64,000 nt of DNA. It comes from an uncultured Lachnospiraceae bacterium. Lineage in GTDB: Bacteria; Bacillota; Clostridia; Lachnospirales; Lachnospiraceae. A program made the translations under genes and the position numbers. This document shows positions 53,265-62,244 of this stretch, in pieces (within the stretch, counting starts at the first letter, position 1; every line of letters starts with the position of its first letter). The notes beneath the pieces were generated by a model. That model searched no databases. It saw only the letters and a program-made list of their open reading frames with translations, and was not told where the DNA came from. The DNA is taken from the NCBI GenBank assembly GCA_902779445.1, contig CACZBM010000009.1:1-64000 (forward strand), written 5' to 3'.

Positions 53265-54596
53265 TTAATTAAGATGCATCAATGTGTAATCAAAGAGTTT
53301 TTCCTTTTTTATACAACGGACATATATATACATAAGGGAGAAAGCCATAAAAGGTCCTAACGCCATACCGACCGCTATCCCCACCTGCGAGAACCGGCCA
53401 AACAGCGTACCGAACAATATCGGCAAAAGCGCTATGGCCATACCGAACAGACTGATCGTTCTTGGTAACCGTCTCGTGTACTGATAAAAAATAGCCGTGA
53501 TCCGCGAAAGACATATAAAAACAGCTGTCGGAGCGAATATCTTAAGCATCAGAGCGGCAAGCTGCGCTGTCTCTTCATTATCGATGTCGAATGCTTCCGG
53601 AAGCGCACCCGAAGCAAGAATAATGAGCCCGAAAAGCACCGTCCCCTCTATCAATGCCGCTCTCAGCGTTTTCTTTATAGCCAGATCCATGCTCCTGCTG
53701 CTGTCTTTACCTATGCTGTCGTTTACCGAAACGATCTCGTATTCGCTTATGCCCTCGCTTAAATAGAAGGTAAACTCAAATATGTTTATCACTACTGAAA
53801 CGGCGGCAACTCCCGCTGCGCCATAGTTCTTAAGCGTAAAGGTGTTAAGGCTGAATTCCATTATGACCACAAATATAGAGATCGCACTCTCCGGAAAGCC
53901 CAGCATTGCTACTCCAAGCGCATCCCGGACGTTTAAGTGCCATACGAACTTAAGCCCATGTTTTGAGGAGAACAGGAAGGTAATCTTCACCAATAAAGCA
54001 ACCAAAAGAGAAATGATCGATGCCAGACCTACGCCTGTAAGTCCCATTCGCATTCCAAGCTGCCAGGAAAGCAGCACATTTATCCCTATCCGGGAAATAA
54101 TGGCAGTATAAAAATTCAAAAAGCCACCCCGGTACAGCACATAGGCAAACATAAATGTGTCAAACATATCCAAAAGAGGATAAAACCTCATAACCTTAAA
54201 GTAACTGAGCGCGTTTTCATATACAGACGGATCATCTGCCACAAGCCGGACGAGCTGCGGTGTGAACAACACATATATCAGTGTCAGCGTAATTCCGCAC
54301 AGTCCGCATACGATCAGCGTCTGACTGAATAATTCGCTCATTCTTCTTTTATCACCTGCGCCCTGTGCTCTTACGATAAGCGCTGCTCCGGCCACACTGA
54401 CGAGATAAGCTATGAAAACTTCCAGGATCGTAAACGGCGTGATCAGATTGACCGCGGCAAAGATCTCGTCAGTGAACAGATTACCCACCACTATCTCATC
54501 TACAAGCGTCGCAATGATCTCCAGAACGACGCCTATAGTAGCCCCCAAAAATACCGGAAAAAATCGTATGTCTTTCTCTTTATCCACTGTCAACAA
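53265..54596 (-). CDS. MATE family efflux transporter
   Basis: A 443-residue transporter with about 12 helices. MATE traits: IGVVLEIIATLVDEIVVGNL, IFAAVNLITPFTILEVFIAY, AGAALIVRAQGAGDKRRMSE and the second half LGVAMLGFPESAISIFVVIM. It likely uses a cation gradient to export an organic compound. The frame opens with TTG at 54596; a GTG three codons in is the other possible start, and neither has a strong ribosome binding site. It follows the fused MATE gene by 36 bases on the same strand. Confidence 0.85.
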   Translation of the reverse strand: MLTVDKEKDIRFFPVFLGATIGVVLEIIATLVDEIVVGNLFTDEIFAAVNLITPFTILEVFIAYLVSVAGAALIVRAQGAGDKRRMSELFSQTLIVCGLCGITLTLIYVLFTPQLVRLVADDPSVYENALSYFKVMRFYPLLDMFDTFMFAYVLYRGGFLNFYTAIISRIGINVLLSWQLGMRMGLTGVGLASIISLLVALLVKITFLFSSKHGLKFVWHLNVRDALGVAMLGFPESAISIFVVIMEFSLNTFTLKNYGAAGVAAVSVVINIFEFTFYLSEGISEYEIVSVNDSIGKDSSRSMDLAIKKTLRAALIEGTVLFGLIILASGALPEAFDIDNEETAQLAALMLKIFAPTAVFICLSRITAIFYQYTRRLPRTISLFGMAIALLPILFGTLFGRFSQVGIAVGMALGPFMAFSLMYIYVRCIKKEKLFDYTLMHLN

Positions 54597-54632
54597 GTCT
54601 CTTTTTCTTAATATGAATTTGCAGGACTCCGG

Positions 54633-56888
54633 TCAAGCTGTTCTTCCTAAACGGATAGTATTGCTGTTACAGGACAGAACTACGTTATAGCTGCAGCGAC
54701 AGTCATCGATATCCGGCTTAAACAGTTCCCCGTTGTCCTTTATTATGATCTCAGGCTCTCCTATGAATCGGAGAACGCACTCCCCAAGCACTTTGTTCTT
54801 TCCGCTTTTCTCCCCTGTTTTCTCAAAGATTGAAAGAACCAGACCCTTTAGTTCCTCTGTCTCTTTTTCATCAATCCCTCTGCCTTTAAGGCTATCGCCG
54901 ATCCAGTCAAGTATCCGATCATATTCCGACCTGGTATATTCAAAGGAATTCATGCTGACTTTTTTAAAATCCGGATCATCCAGCATATAGGGAATGTTCT
55001 CACCCCCTTTAATGATAAAGACGAATCCAAAGAAAACAGCCACGGCGGAGATCTGCGCTAACAGCATGCCCTCGCCCATGCCAACGATCCCACCGTCCAG
55101 ACAGAAGGTCACGCAGAACAGAATGGGAAAGAGGGCCGTGCGGAAGATGACCATCATGCTGGACCATAATGGTTTTCCCGTATCACCGTAATAATCCCCT
55201 AAGAACCCTCCTACAGAAGCCGCGACCAGTCCCACGGAACAGTACCGGATGCATTTTATTAGTTCGCTGCTTAATGGAGAATCCTCGATCCCATAAAGCA
55301 ACAGTACTAAATCAGGCTTCAACAGCAGAAGAAGGGCGAATATCATTCCGATAAACACGCAGACGGATAGGGCTTCCTTAAACAGGATCTTTATGCCTTC
55401 GCCGTTCTTTTCGCCTGAATAGGTGGCGATCAGATACTCTGCCGCCTCGGAAGGCCCCTTTATCATCTGGTATATTTCCAGCATTGCGCATAGCACCGTG
55501 TTGGCGATAAGATAACCGCTTCCCCATAATAATAGGATCGCTTTTGTAAACGCTGCTGATACCGCAGCCATACAAAGACCTGAGGAATTGGTCTTAAGCG
55601 AATGCTCCGCAAATCTGAAAAGGTCCCGGAATGAGAAATATGGCCGCAGCTTATATGTATTACTCTTTTTAAGAAAATGGATCGAAACGACTAAGAGATA
55701 GCAGACATAGCTTAACATGGTGCCAAGGGCAAGACCGCCCATTCCCATAATGTTCGACAGGATTATAGATCCACCGACGTTAACCGCAAAAGAGGTCAGA
55801 TATCCGGCATAGGAAAGCATATCATCTCCCTCAGAAGAGACGATCTCGTCCAGAAATACCGTCATTGCCATAAATGGAGGGACTAAAACAAAAAAACGGT
55901 AATACTCCCTGGCAAAAGCTCCTATCTCTCCTGAAGCCGCATAATATTCAAAATAAAAATCTTCCGTAAGATAGAACAGGACAGACTGCATGACCCCCAG
56001 GAAGATCGTTGTAAAAAAGCCAAGTGTGAAAAGCCTCTTTGCCTTTTCATGATCTCCATTTCCCTTAGATATGGCACAGAGATTTGAGCATCCGGAGGTG
56101 ATGATGTTGGAAATAAATGCGCTTAAGGAAACAAGCGGAAACATAAGCGAAGTCGCTGCCAGTGCGTCGGTCCCCAAAACATGACCTGAAACCACTCCGT
56201 CAACCATGGTCAGCGCAACGGCAAAGACAAAACCAATCGAGTACTCCATGGCTCTGGCCCTGTATTCTTTATTTATATAATTCTGCTTAAAGATAGATTT
56301 GAAAGCTCCTGAAAAACTGCCCTTTTCCTTGATCTCTTTTCGCACGACGGTACACATTGCCAGCAGTACCGTTCCTATAAGCGCTACTGAAATACAGCCT
56401 GAAAAAGTATTGTCGCTCAGCGCCATCATCTCTTCCGAAAAATCTTCCCTGGTCCAATCCTCGACGATAAACCCGAAAAATAACACAGCAGCAGGAGGCG
56501 TTGACAGATATAAAACGGCAGTGTTCACCAGGATCTGGATGAAATTGAAGACCACGATCTCCCGGACGCCGAATTCATCCTCATCCTTGATAAGGCTTCT
56601 GTATATCACTCCGATGAGCGCCATGGACGACGCTTCGAAAATCGCCACAAAGCTGTATTCAAAACTATGGTAGGTAAGAAAGTCTGTGGTTACGCAGCTT
56701 ATCAACGTCCCGAAAAATCCCACGACCGGGCCAAAGATTATGGATGCCACGGCCTCGATGGATTCTCCGAGCCAGATGGAATCGTCATGGGACAATATGA
56801 TGATCAGATAATCAATAGAAAATGATAATAACGCTACAATAAGGATCTGTATTATGCGCGTAAAAACAGCCCGTAACTGCTTCTCCAT
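54633..56888 (-). CDS. Three-part fusion: ECF-S-like domain, MATE transporter, HATPase-like tail
   Basis: A 751-residue protein. Residues about 1-190 have six helices resembling ECF substrate-specific components (WLGESIEAVASIIFGPVVGF, FGTLISCVTTDFLTYHSF). Residues about 205-635 are a MATE transporter (FAVALTMVDGVVSGHVLGTD, AATSLMFPLVSLSAFISNII). Residues about 645-751 are soluble and end with a degenerate GHKL/anti-sigma-like ATPase region (EPEIIIKDNGELFKPD). GGAGG lies three bases before the ATG at 56888. It pairs with a second MATE gene downstream. Domain labels beyond MATE are inferred by eye. Confidence 0.75.
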   Translation of the reverse strand: MEKQLRAVFTRIIQILIVALLSFSIDYLIIILSHDDSIWLGESIEAVASIIFGPVVGFFGTLISCVTTDFLTYHSFEYSFVAIFEASSMALIGVIYRSLIKDEDEFGVREIVVFNFIQILVNTAVLYLSTPPAAVLFFGFIVEDWTREDFSEEMMALSDNTFSGCISVALIGTVLLAMCTVVRKEIKEKGSFSGAFKSIFKQNYINKEYRARAMEYSIGFVFAVALTMVDGVVSGHVLGTDALAATSLMFPLVSLSAFISNIITSGCSNLCAISKGNGDHEKAKRLFTLGFFTTIFLGVMQSVLFYLTEDFYFEYYAASGEIGAFAREYYRFFVLVPPFMAMTVFLDEIVSSEGDDMLSYAGYLTSFAVNVGGSIILSNIMGMGGLALGTMLSYVCYLLVVSIHFLKKSNTYKLRPYFSFRDLFRFAEHSLKTNSSGLCMAAVSAAFTKAILLLWGSGYLIANTVLCAMLEIYQMIKGPSEAAEYLIATYSGEKNGEGIKILFKEALSVCVFIGMIFALLLLLKPDLVLLLYGIEDSPLSSELIKCIRYCSVGLVAASVGGFLGDYYGDTGKPLWSSMMVIFRTALFPILFCVTFCLDGGIVGMGEGMLLAQISAVAVFFGFVFIIKGGENIPYMLDDPDFKKVSMNSFEYTRSEYDRILDWIGDSLKGRGIDEKETEELKGLVLSIFEKTGEKSGKNKVLGECVLRFIGEPEIIIKDNGELFKPDIDDCRCSYNVVLSCNSNTIRLGRTA

Positions 56889-56921
56889 ATTCCTCCCCCG
56901 ATCAATCCTGTTTCTATGCAA

Positions 56922-57154
56922 TATATATTATCACTATGAAGAGAATCATTCCACTTTTATTCGGAAAGCCAACGGGTGGGACGGTTCTAAGTCAGCGGGG
57001 ATGTTTTCATTCGCTTCGAGCAACTTCTGTCCTGATACACTTAACCACCATGGAATAAGGAGTTTGATCCTCTGTTTCTATCTTTACCATTTGTCTACTT
57101 ACCATCCTTCTAATACAAAATATTATGATATATTCGGATCTGTTTTACACTGAT
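56922..57154 (-). other. Intergenic region with repeat copy and possible 32-codon ORF
   Basis: A degenerate GGGACGGTTCTAAGTCAG repeat copy lies at 56971-57003. On the minus strand ATG at 57103-57105 opens a 32-codon frame (MVSRQMVKIETEDQTPYSMV onward) ending at 57007; its AGAAGG abuts the ATG, so it may be only a remnant. Nothing else is seen. Confidence 0.35.
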
Positions 57155-58048
57155 TTAATTATTGTACTGGTTAAGATCAAATAAACTCATCTGCGAATAC
57201 TTCTCCGGCAATTCATTCATAAACCGGAAGCATTCATCCGGCCTTGACAAAATCCCGTTTGCCTTACACGTTCTTTGGAATAATCCTTCCAATTCTCCGG
57301 CTTTAGGACTCGGCAATGCATAGGAATTCCCATATCGTTCAATGTACCGCTCCTTCATCCCCGGAAAATGCTTGTCGAGTGCAGCATAATAATATTCCCG
57401 ATCGCCTTCCCTCAGAGTTAGTCCCATACCATAATCTATGATGCCTTTTACGCCTACCCGGATGCATTCATTAAGGATAGATGTGATATTATCCTCCGTA
57501 TCATTGATGAATGGCAGGATTGGCGAGATCCATACAACTGTAGGAATACCCCTTTTCTGCATCTCTTCCAGTACTTCTATCCTTCGTTTTGTATTACAGA
57601 CATTCGGTTCCAGTATTCCGCACAATTTATCATCATAGGTCGTAAGGGTCATCTGCACCACACACTTTGCAGAGCGGTTTATCTCATCAAGCAGATCGAT
57701 ATCCTGAAGGATACGATCCGATTTCGTCAGTATCGCAACACCAAAACCATACTGTAATATGATCTCCAAGCACTTTCTTGTAAGACGTAATTCTTCTTCA
57801 ATGTGCATATATGGATCTGACATCGCACCGGTTCCGATCATGCATTTTCGTCTTTTTGATCTCAATGCTTTCTCCAGCAGTTCCGGTGCATTTTGCTTAA
57901 CTTCTATATCCTCAAACGGATGAGTGAATTGGTAACACCGGCTCCTGCTGTCACAGTATATACAACCATGACTGCATCCCCGATAGATATTCATTCCCAA
58001 GTGATTACCACTACGAGTCAGTATTCCTTTGGCTTTAACAAAGTGCAT
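57155..58048 (-). CDS. Radical SAM protein, spore photoproduct lyase-like
   Basis: A 297-residue radical SAM enzyme. The Fe-S motif CSHGCIYCDSR follows NIYRGCS near residue 23. Other traits of the SPL/Rv2578c-like group are MIGTGAMSDPYMHIEEELRL, YGFGVAILTKSDRILQDIDL, VQMTLTTYDD and VWISPILPFINDTEDN. Substrate unknown. The ATG at 58048 starts MHFVKAKGIL, the family start; ribosome binding is weak. A dispersed repeat ends immediately upstream at 58063-58091. Confidence 0.88.
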   Translation of the reverse strand: MHFVKAKGILTRSGNHLGMNIYRGCSHGCIYCDSRSRCYQFTHPFEDIEVKQNAPELLEKALRSKRRKCMIGTGAMSDPYMHIEEELRLTRKCLEIILQYGFGVAILTKSDRILQDIDLLDEINRSAKCVVQMTLTTYDDKLCGILEPNVCNTKRRIEVLEEMQKRGIPTVVWISPILPFINDTEDNITSILNECIRVGVKGIIDYGMGLTLREGDREYYYAALDKHFPGMKERYIERYGNSYALPSPKAGELEGLFQRTCKANGILSRPDECFRFMNELPEKYSQMSLFDLNQYNN

Positions 58049-58062
58049 ATCATAAACCCCAT

Positions 58063-58091
58063 AAGTCAATGGGGACGGTTCTCATTGACTT
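58063..58091. repeat. GGGGACGGTTC dispersed repeat, best palindromic copy
   Basis: It begins AAGTCAATG and ends CATTGACTT, a 9-bp perfect terminal inverted repeat around GGGACGGTTCT. It fills the gap between two genes, and on the minus strand the TAAGTCAATG end gives the stop codon of the cysteine hydrolase gene. Confidence 0.85.
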
Positions 58092-58581
58092 ATTTTGTAT
58101 ATTCCTGTAGTTTCTTAACCTCGCATCCCTTACTCTCATAATATGCAAACATTTCGTCCAGCTTTTTCAGATCATAGCTGGTAACGCAATCGGATATCAC
58201 ATGTACGGTGTATCCGGCCTTTGTCATATTATAGCATGTGGACTTTACACAGCCTGTCGCATCCGCACCTGTGATATAAAACTCATCAAGTTTATTCTTC
58301 TCGATATACTTTACGAAATCTTCATTTGTGAGTGCATTTGACTTTGATTTTACAAAGATATCATCGGATACTACCTTCAGTTCCGGAACCAACTCGGCAC
58401 CTTTCGTATCCGGCTTAAAGGTTCTGGTTCCCGCTGACAGATTGTTGTGTTTGATATAAACAACGTTCATATTCTCTGCTTCAGCCCAATCTACTGCTTG
58501 ATTTAACTTATCAATAATTTCTCTGTAATTTTTTGTGATGTCATTTTGAATATCGATCACTACTAATGCCTTGTTTCCCAT
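58090..58581 (-). CDS. Isochorismatase-family cysteine hydrolase
   Basis: A 163-residue single-domain hydrolase. Triad: D in ALVVIDIQND, K in DIFVKSKSNA and Cys in ITGADATGCVKSTCYNM (first Cys). The cis-peptide motif GADATG is present. Likely substrates are nicotinamide-like or other small amides or esters; none can be named. The last codon meets a dispersed repeat which supplies its stop. Confidence 0.9.
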   Translation of the reverse strand: MGNKALVVIDIQNDITKNYREIIDKLNQAVDWAEAENMNVVYIKHNNLSAGTRTFKPDTKGAELVPELKVVSDDIFVKSKSNALTNEDFVKYIEKNKLDEFYITGADATGCVKSTCYNMTKAGYTVHVISDCVTSYDLKKLDEMFAYYESKGCEVKKLQEYTK

Positions 58582-58686
58582 GTTGCTTATCCTTTCTTTT
58601 GTAAATAAGGGTCATATGATCAACTTGCATGTAAATTCTATCAGGCATAACATGCCATTAGTGTGTCATGTTTAAAATAAAAAATC

Positions 58687-58714
58687 GAGTCAATGAGAAC
58701 CGTCCCCGTTGACT
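58687..58714. repeat. GGGGACGGTTC dispersed repeat inside a gene 3' end
   Basis: AGTCAATGAGAACCGTCCCC, then GTTGACT. On the minus strand it encodes the last residues VNGDGSH and the TGA stop of the adjacent membrane protein gene. Confidence 0.85.
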
Positions 58715-59139
58715 TCCAAAATGTACTGAGCGTCATCCTGCTCTTCACCACTGATTACTGCTTCAACATGATCATCTTTCCATGTGACATGACATAAATC
58801 AGGACTGGCATTTCCTCCATCATTTGCTATATCAAAACGGCATTTATCAATCGTTCCCGATCCATCTTTAAGAACTAACCTGGCATGAGTATGTCCAAAT
58901 GGCCAGTCTGCGTCTCCTACCTGCTGGAACAATAATTCATACTTTCCATCCGGCGAAGTATATGAGGCAACATCATGAATTTTGTACTTTGTCGTATAAG
59001 TAAAACTTCCGTCTAAGATCATTATAAGAATATTGAACAACGCCACCATTGCGAATATCCCTCTAACCACCGGTTTCTTTATTTCTTTACAGCATATTAT
59101 TGATATTACCGTTACTATAAATGCTATGATTAAAATCAT
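58690..59139 (-). CDS. Small membrane-anchored protein of unknown function
   Basis: A 149-residue protein with two N-terminal membrane segments (LIIAFIVTVISIICC and VRGIFAMVALFNILIMILDG). An extracytoplasmic beta-rich domain follows (YTSPDGKYELLFQQVGDADW, ARLVLKDGSGTIDKCRFDIA, HVTWKDDHVEAVISGEEQ). No family is recognised with confidence. It starts nine bases after the stop of a large lipoprotein gene and is likely co-translated. Its C-terminus VNGDGSH is coded by a dispersed repeat, which suggests that the original end was replaced. Confidence 0.7.
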   Translation of the reverse strand: MILIIAFIVTVISIICCKEIKKPVVRGIFAMVALFNILIMILDGSFTYTTKYKIHDVASYTSPDGKYELLFQQVGDADWPFGHTHARLVLKDGSGTIDKCRFDIANDGGNASPDLCHVTWKDDHVEAVISGEEQDDAQYILEVNGDGSH

Positions 59140-59148
59140 TTATACGTC

Positions 59149-61464
59149 TCAATTCCTGTCTTTTTCTATCTGTGAAATACTGACCCTATACTGATAGGCG
59201 GGTATACGGTTTATTCCATCTCCCAGTATCTTATTTCCCATGTACATAAAGCTTCCATCGGCATTCTCTTTTATGGTTAATTCATGCGTAATAATTGCCT
59301 CATCATTAAGGATCATTTCGCATACCGCATTTACGATCAAAGTAATGGTTCCATCATCATTTTTTCTTTTATCAACAACTTCCGGGTATGACGTGCCAAA
59401 ATAATTTGGCGAATAATTCATGCAGCCAAGCCTCGCCCAGTAATATTCCTCTTTTTCACTATTATATGCAGCGCTGCGTCTGATAATTTCCTGCGAAGCC
59501 GGAATATATTTCATAATGAGCGTTTCAAACTCATCTGCCGGAATTCCGTCAGCATCTTCGTTAAGACAAAAATGCTCCCCGGTATCCATCGCATACAGAT
59601 ATTCATACATTCCCGTGTAGTCTAATGTATCAAGACTATCAATATCCCAGTCAGAGCAAAGAATATTATTACCCTGATATCCAATGCCAAAAACATATTT
59701 CTCACTAGCCAGTCTGTTTTCCTCTGAAATTGGTTTTATCCTTATAATAACACTTCCATCTACAACCTCTGTGACTTCAGGGTATTCCGGCACACAAAGT
59801 TCATAGCAAAACCAACCCGTGTCTGTATACCTCCATGTTTTTATTCGGGTATAAGTGCAGTATGTCTGTTGCCTGCTTCCATCCTGACTTATCTCCATCC
59901 CTGATGCAAAAACATACATATCCAAGCCGTCAAAACTGTATTCATACCTCGCCACGGCTCCTCTTTTTCTTAATTCATATAAAACTGTTCTTCCCTGCTT
60001 ACCTTTCTCCGCATCAGTCAGAAACGTCTCGAACATTTCCTCATTTCTGATATTTGAATATATTCCATCCGCCCTGACCAAATATCCGTTATTTGCTAGT
60101 ACCGCTGTCATATTCTCCTGAACATCTTCAGGTATTCGGGATTCATCATCTAAATAAGGCTGATACAGATTCTCTATACAATCAAGCAATTCCTCTGTTT
60201 CCTTCTCAGCCTGATCCATATCACTTTGTAAGATCGGTAGATTATATCCTTTTGCATAAACATCCTGATAATTTCTATCCTTATATTTTTCGTTCCATTC
60301 ATCATCAGACAGTCTGTCCGCATGCCACCACAGGTTAAGCTCGTCATCTCCAGGTATTTCATTTGAGAGATAAAAAACTTTTTCGTTTTCTTCCACTACA
60401 GTGACCTTATGTGAAAAGAGTTTTGATGTATTATCATTAGGATAAACAGCGTTTACAGTAAGTGTCATGCTGCCATCATTATTTTTTTCATATGCTACAA
60501 CTTCCGGATACGGAACTTCTGCATAATCAGATTCTTCAAAGCCTCTTGGCCTGTAGATATAGACTTTTTTATCTGCATCATATCTTAGCCGGTAATGCAA
60601 TTCTTCAGGACTTATCTTAAAATGCCTCAGAATTACATTTTCAAGTTCGTCTGCTGATATTTCATATTCATTGCCAATGGATAAATTGTCATTCATAGAA
60701 TAAGGAAAGTTTCTGCCATAAGTTTCTGCATAAAACTTTTCAAAGACATCATAAAGATCCAGATCAGAATAATCGTCTTCTTTCCAATCTGTAATGAACA
60801 TATTATTCAGGTTATAAGAAACCGGAGCCACATATTTTTCGCAGAGCTTTCTACACTCTTCATCAAGCGGATCAACTCTGAGCGCAATATGTTCTTCCTC
60901 TTCGCTAAGAGTAAGCACATATTTTTCGGGTGAATTCCAAACACCCTCGATCATTAGGTAGCCTTCATCCGTATATTCAAAATATTTCGCTTCATATTCA
61001 CTTTCTTCTGTTTTTATCAGATGATCATCCTGAAATGTGTAATATGTCTGGCTGATGTGAACCTGCCCTTTATCTGCAGTAATAGAAAGAACATTGATCA
61101 GATCAGAATAAAAAATCCGGAGGACGCATATTTCCGCATGCTTTCCGGATCTATATATGTTTATGAATTGCCTCATGTTATCGGCATTAGTCATATCGAT
61201 TTTATTTTCACTATCTATTGCAATAAATCCGTCTGATCCAAGTCTTTCAATAACCTTATAAACACATTGTGTTCTGTCTTCCTGTCCTTCATATTCATCA
61301 ATAAAAATTCGTTCTATACCGGAAATATCTATAGTCTCATCAACTTGTTCCGCTACAGCCGCATTTTCTGTCGCAGCACCGGTATTTTCAATACTACCTG
61401 CACTACATCCTGCTAATATGCAGCAAGCAAGGATCATTACTCCTATTTCTATCTGACTTTTCAT
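59149..61464 (-). CDS. Large lipoprotein with two tandem repeats of an unknown domain (DUF6070-like)
   Basis: A 771-residue lipoprotein: signal MKSQIEIGVMILACCILAGC with lipobox. The body has two related halves (about 70-390 and 435-760), each with a PEVV-Y/D-K-N-DGS/T-TL/I-V-NAV block, an LS/P-EYPEV-type strand and a CRKLCEKYVAPVSYNLNN or ENRLASEKYVFGIGYQGNN block. The single-domain lipoprotein at 62245-63483 shares these blocks. As I recall it, this is a Lachnospiraceae lipoprotein family (DUF6070-like); the role is unknown. Confidence 0.7.
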   Translation of the reverse strand: MKSQIEIGVMILACCILAGCSAGSIENTGAATENAAVAEQVDETIDISGIERIFIDEYEGQEDRTQCVYKVIERLGSDGFIAIDSENKIDMTNADNMRQFINIYRSGKHAEICVLRIFYSDLINVLSITADKGQVHISQTYYTFQDDHLIKTEESEYEAKYFEYTDEGYLMIEGVWNSPEKYVLTLSEEEEHIALRVDPLDEECRKLCEKYVAPVSYNLNNMFITDWKEDDYSDLDLYDVFEKFYAETYGRNFPYSMNDNLSIGNEYEISADELENVILRHFKISPEELHYRLRYDADKKVYIYRPRGFEESDYAEVPYPEVVAYEKNNDGSMTLTVNAVYPNDNTSKLFSHKVTVVEENEKVFYLSNEIPGDDELNLWWHADRLSDDEWNEKYKDRNYQDVYAKGYNLPILQSDMDQAEKETEELLDCIENLYQPYLDDESRIPEDVQENMTAVLANNGYLVRADGIYSNIRNEEMFETFLTDAEKGKQGRTVLYELRKRGAVARYEYSFDGLDMYVFASGMEISQDGSRQQTYCTYTRIKTWRYTDTGWFCYELCVPEYPEVTEVVDGSVIIRIKPISEENRLASEKYVFGIGYQGNNILCSDWDIDSLDTLDYTGMYEYLYAMDTGEHFCLNEDADGIPADEFETLIMKYIPASQEIIRRSAAYNSEKEEYYWARLGCMNYSPNYFGTSYPEVVDKRKNDDGTITLIVNAVCEMILNDEAIITHELTIKENADGSFMYMGNKILGDGINRIPAYQYRVSISQIEKDRN

Positions 61465-61485
61465 TTCATCATCTCCAATTATTTC

Positions 61486-61509
61486 AAGTCAATGGGAGGG
61501 TCAATAACT
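61486..61509. repeat. Degenerate copy of the GGGGACGGTTC repeat family
   Basis: AGTCAATGGGAGGGTCAATA is a shortened relative of the family. It lies between the lipoprotein start and the stop codon of the 69-residue gene, again touching a 3' end. Confidence 0.55.
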
Positions 61510-61717
61510 ATTTTAAAATCTTTTCAAAAATGACCTTCTGTTCCTTCATAGATATCTTTCTGACCTTAAAGCCATACTCCGTCAGTTCTTTTTTATAGGT
61601 CAGAAAAGAATGGTCTATCGGAAGGCCTGCTATCTTTTCAATCTCAGCATAAGTCAGGCTGAATTTATCATCACCGTTTTTCTGTATCCATTTCCATAAG
61701 GGATCATATTTACTCAT
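61508..61717 (-). CDS. Small conserved-type protein, LYTR-neighbour-free (69 aa)
   Basis: A 69-residue protein: MSKYDPLWKWIQKN, then DDKFSLTYAEIEKIAGLPID, then HSFLTYKKELTEYGFKVRKI. The pattern is that of a small winged or swapped-hairpin domain seen in short Firmicutes proteins, where the IPIDHSFL motif is conserved as far as I recall. The ATG overlaps the stop of the upstream gene by eight bases (ATGAGTAA), so they are coupled. No function is known. Confidence 0.7.
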   Translation of the reverse strand: MSKYDPLWKWIQKNGDDKFSLTYAEIEKIAGLPIDHSFLTYKKELTEYGFKVRKISMKEQKVIFEKILK

Positions 61718-62174
61718 TGATTTCTTCATATATTAATTTCCTTATAGGCTCAAAATTTTTTTCTTCTAAATTGTGAAAGAAAGCCATATTCTTACATTTT
61801 TTATATTGGGCACCGTCAAGCGTAAAGGAATACCCGCCTCCACATGTGGGTGAACATTTCAATCCATTTAACTTCTTACAATCTCCGGCCTTAACAATAT
61901 CCTTTTTCATATTGTCAGGAAAATCAGTCAGAATATCATCATAATCTCCAATATTCTGAGCATAAATACGCATCTTAACACCTGTTTTACGAAAAACATA
62001 ATTTAGTAATGCTTTCCCTGTTTTGGGGTTTGAATATGATGTTACAAACCCGCTCTTTGCAGATTTTATGGTTCTCTTACTTTCATTTTCTGTCAGGTAT
62101 TTATCAAGTTCCAATACAAATCCCTGACATTCTGCAGGTATATCATTTAGAAACAACATGAATAGTTCGTCCAT
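61710..62174 (-). CDS. Cysteine-containing protein of unknown function (154 aa)
   Basis: A 154-residue cytoplasmic protein. N-terminal helices (ECQGFVLELDKYLTENESKR) lead to SYSNPKTGKALLNYVFRKTG and VKMRIYAQNIGDYDDILTDF. A cysteine cluster (AGDCKKLNGLKCSPTCGGGY and KKCKNMAFFHNL) could bind metal. I do not recognise a named family. Coupled with the downstream 69-residue gene; both sit between two related lipoprotein genes. Confidence 0.7.
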   Translation of the reverse strand: MDELFMLFLNDIPAECQGFVLELDKYLTENESKRTIKSAKSGFVTSYSNPKTGKALLNYVFRKTGVKMRIYAQNIGDYDDILTDFPDNMKKDIVKAGDCKKLNGLKCSPTCGGGYSFTLDGAQYKKCKNMAFFHNLEEKNFEPIRKLIYEEINE

Positions 62175-62244
62175 TGTTAAATATCTCCTTTTCTAACGAT
62201 CTATAGCCAGATTTCATATTTTGTCTTTTCAGGGAAAGCAAATC

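Noticed and set aside
57007..57105. 32-codon frame as a real gene
   Set aside because: The AGAAGG touches the ATG and there is no similar product that I recognise; kept only as part of the intergenic entry.
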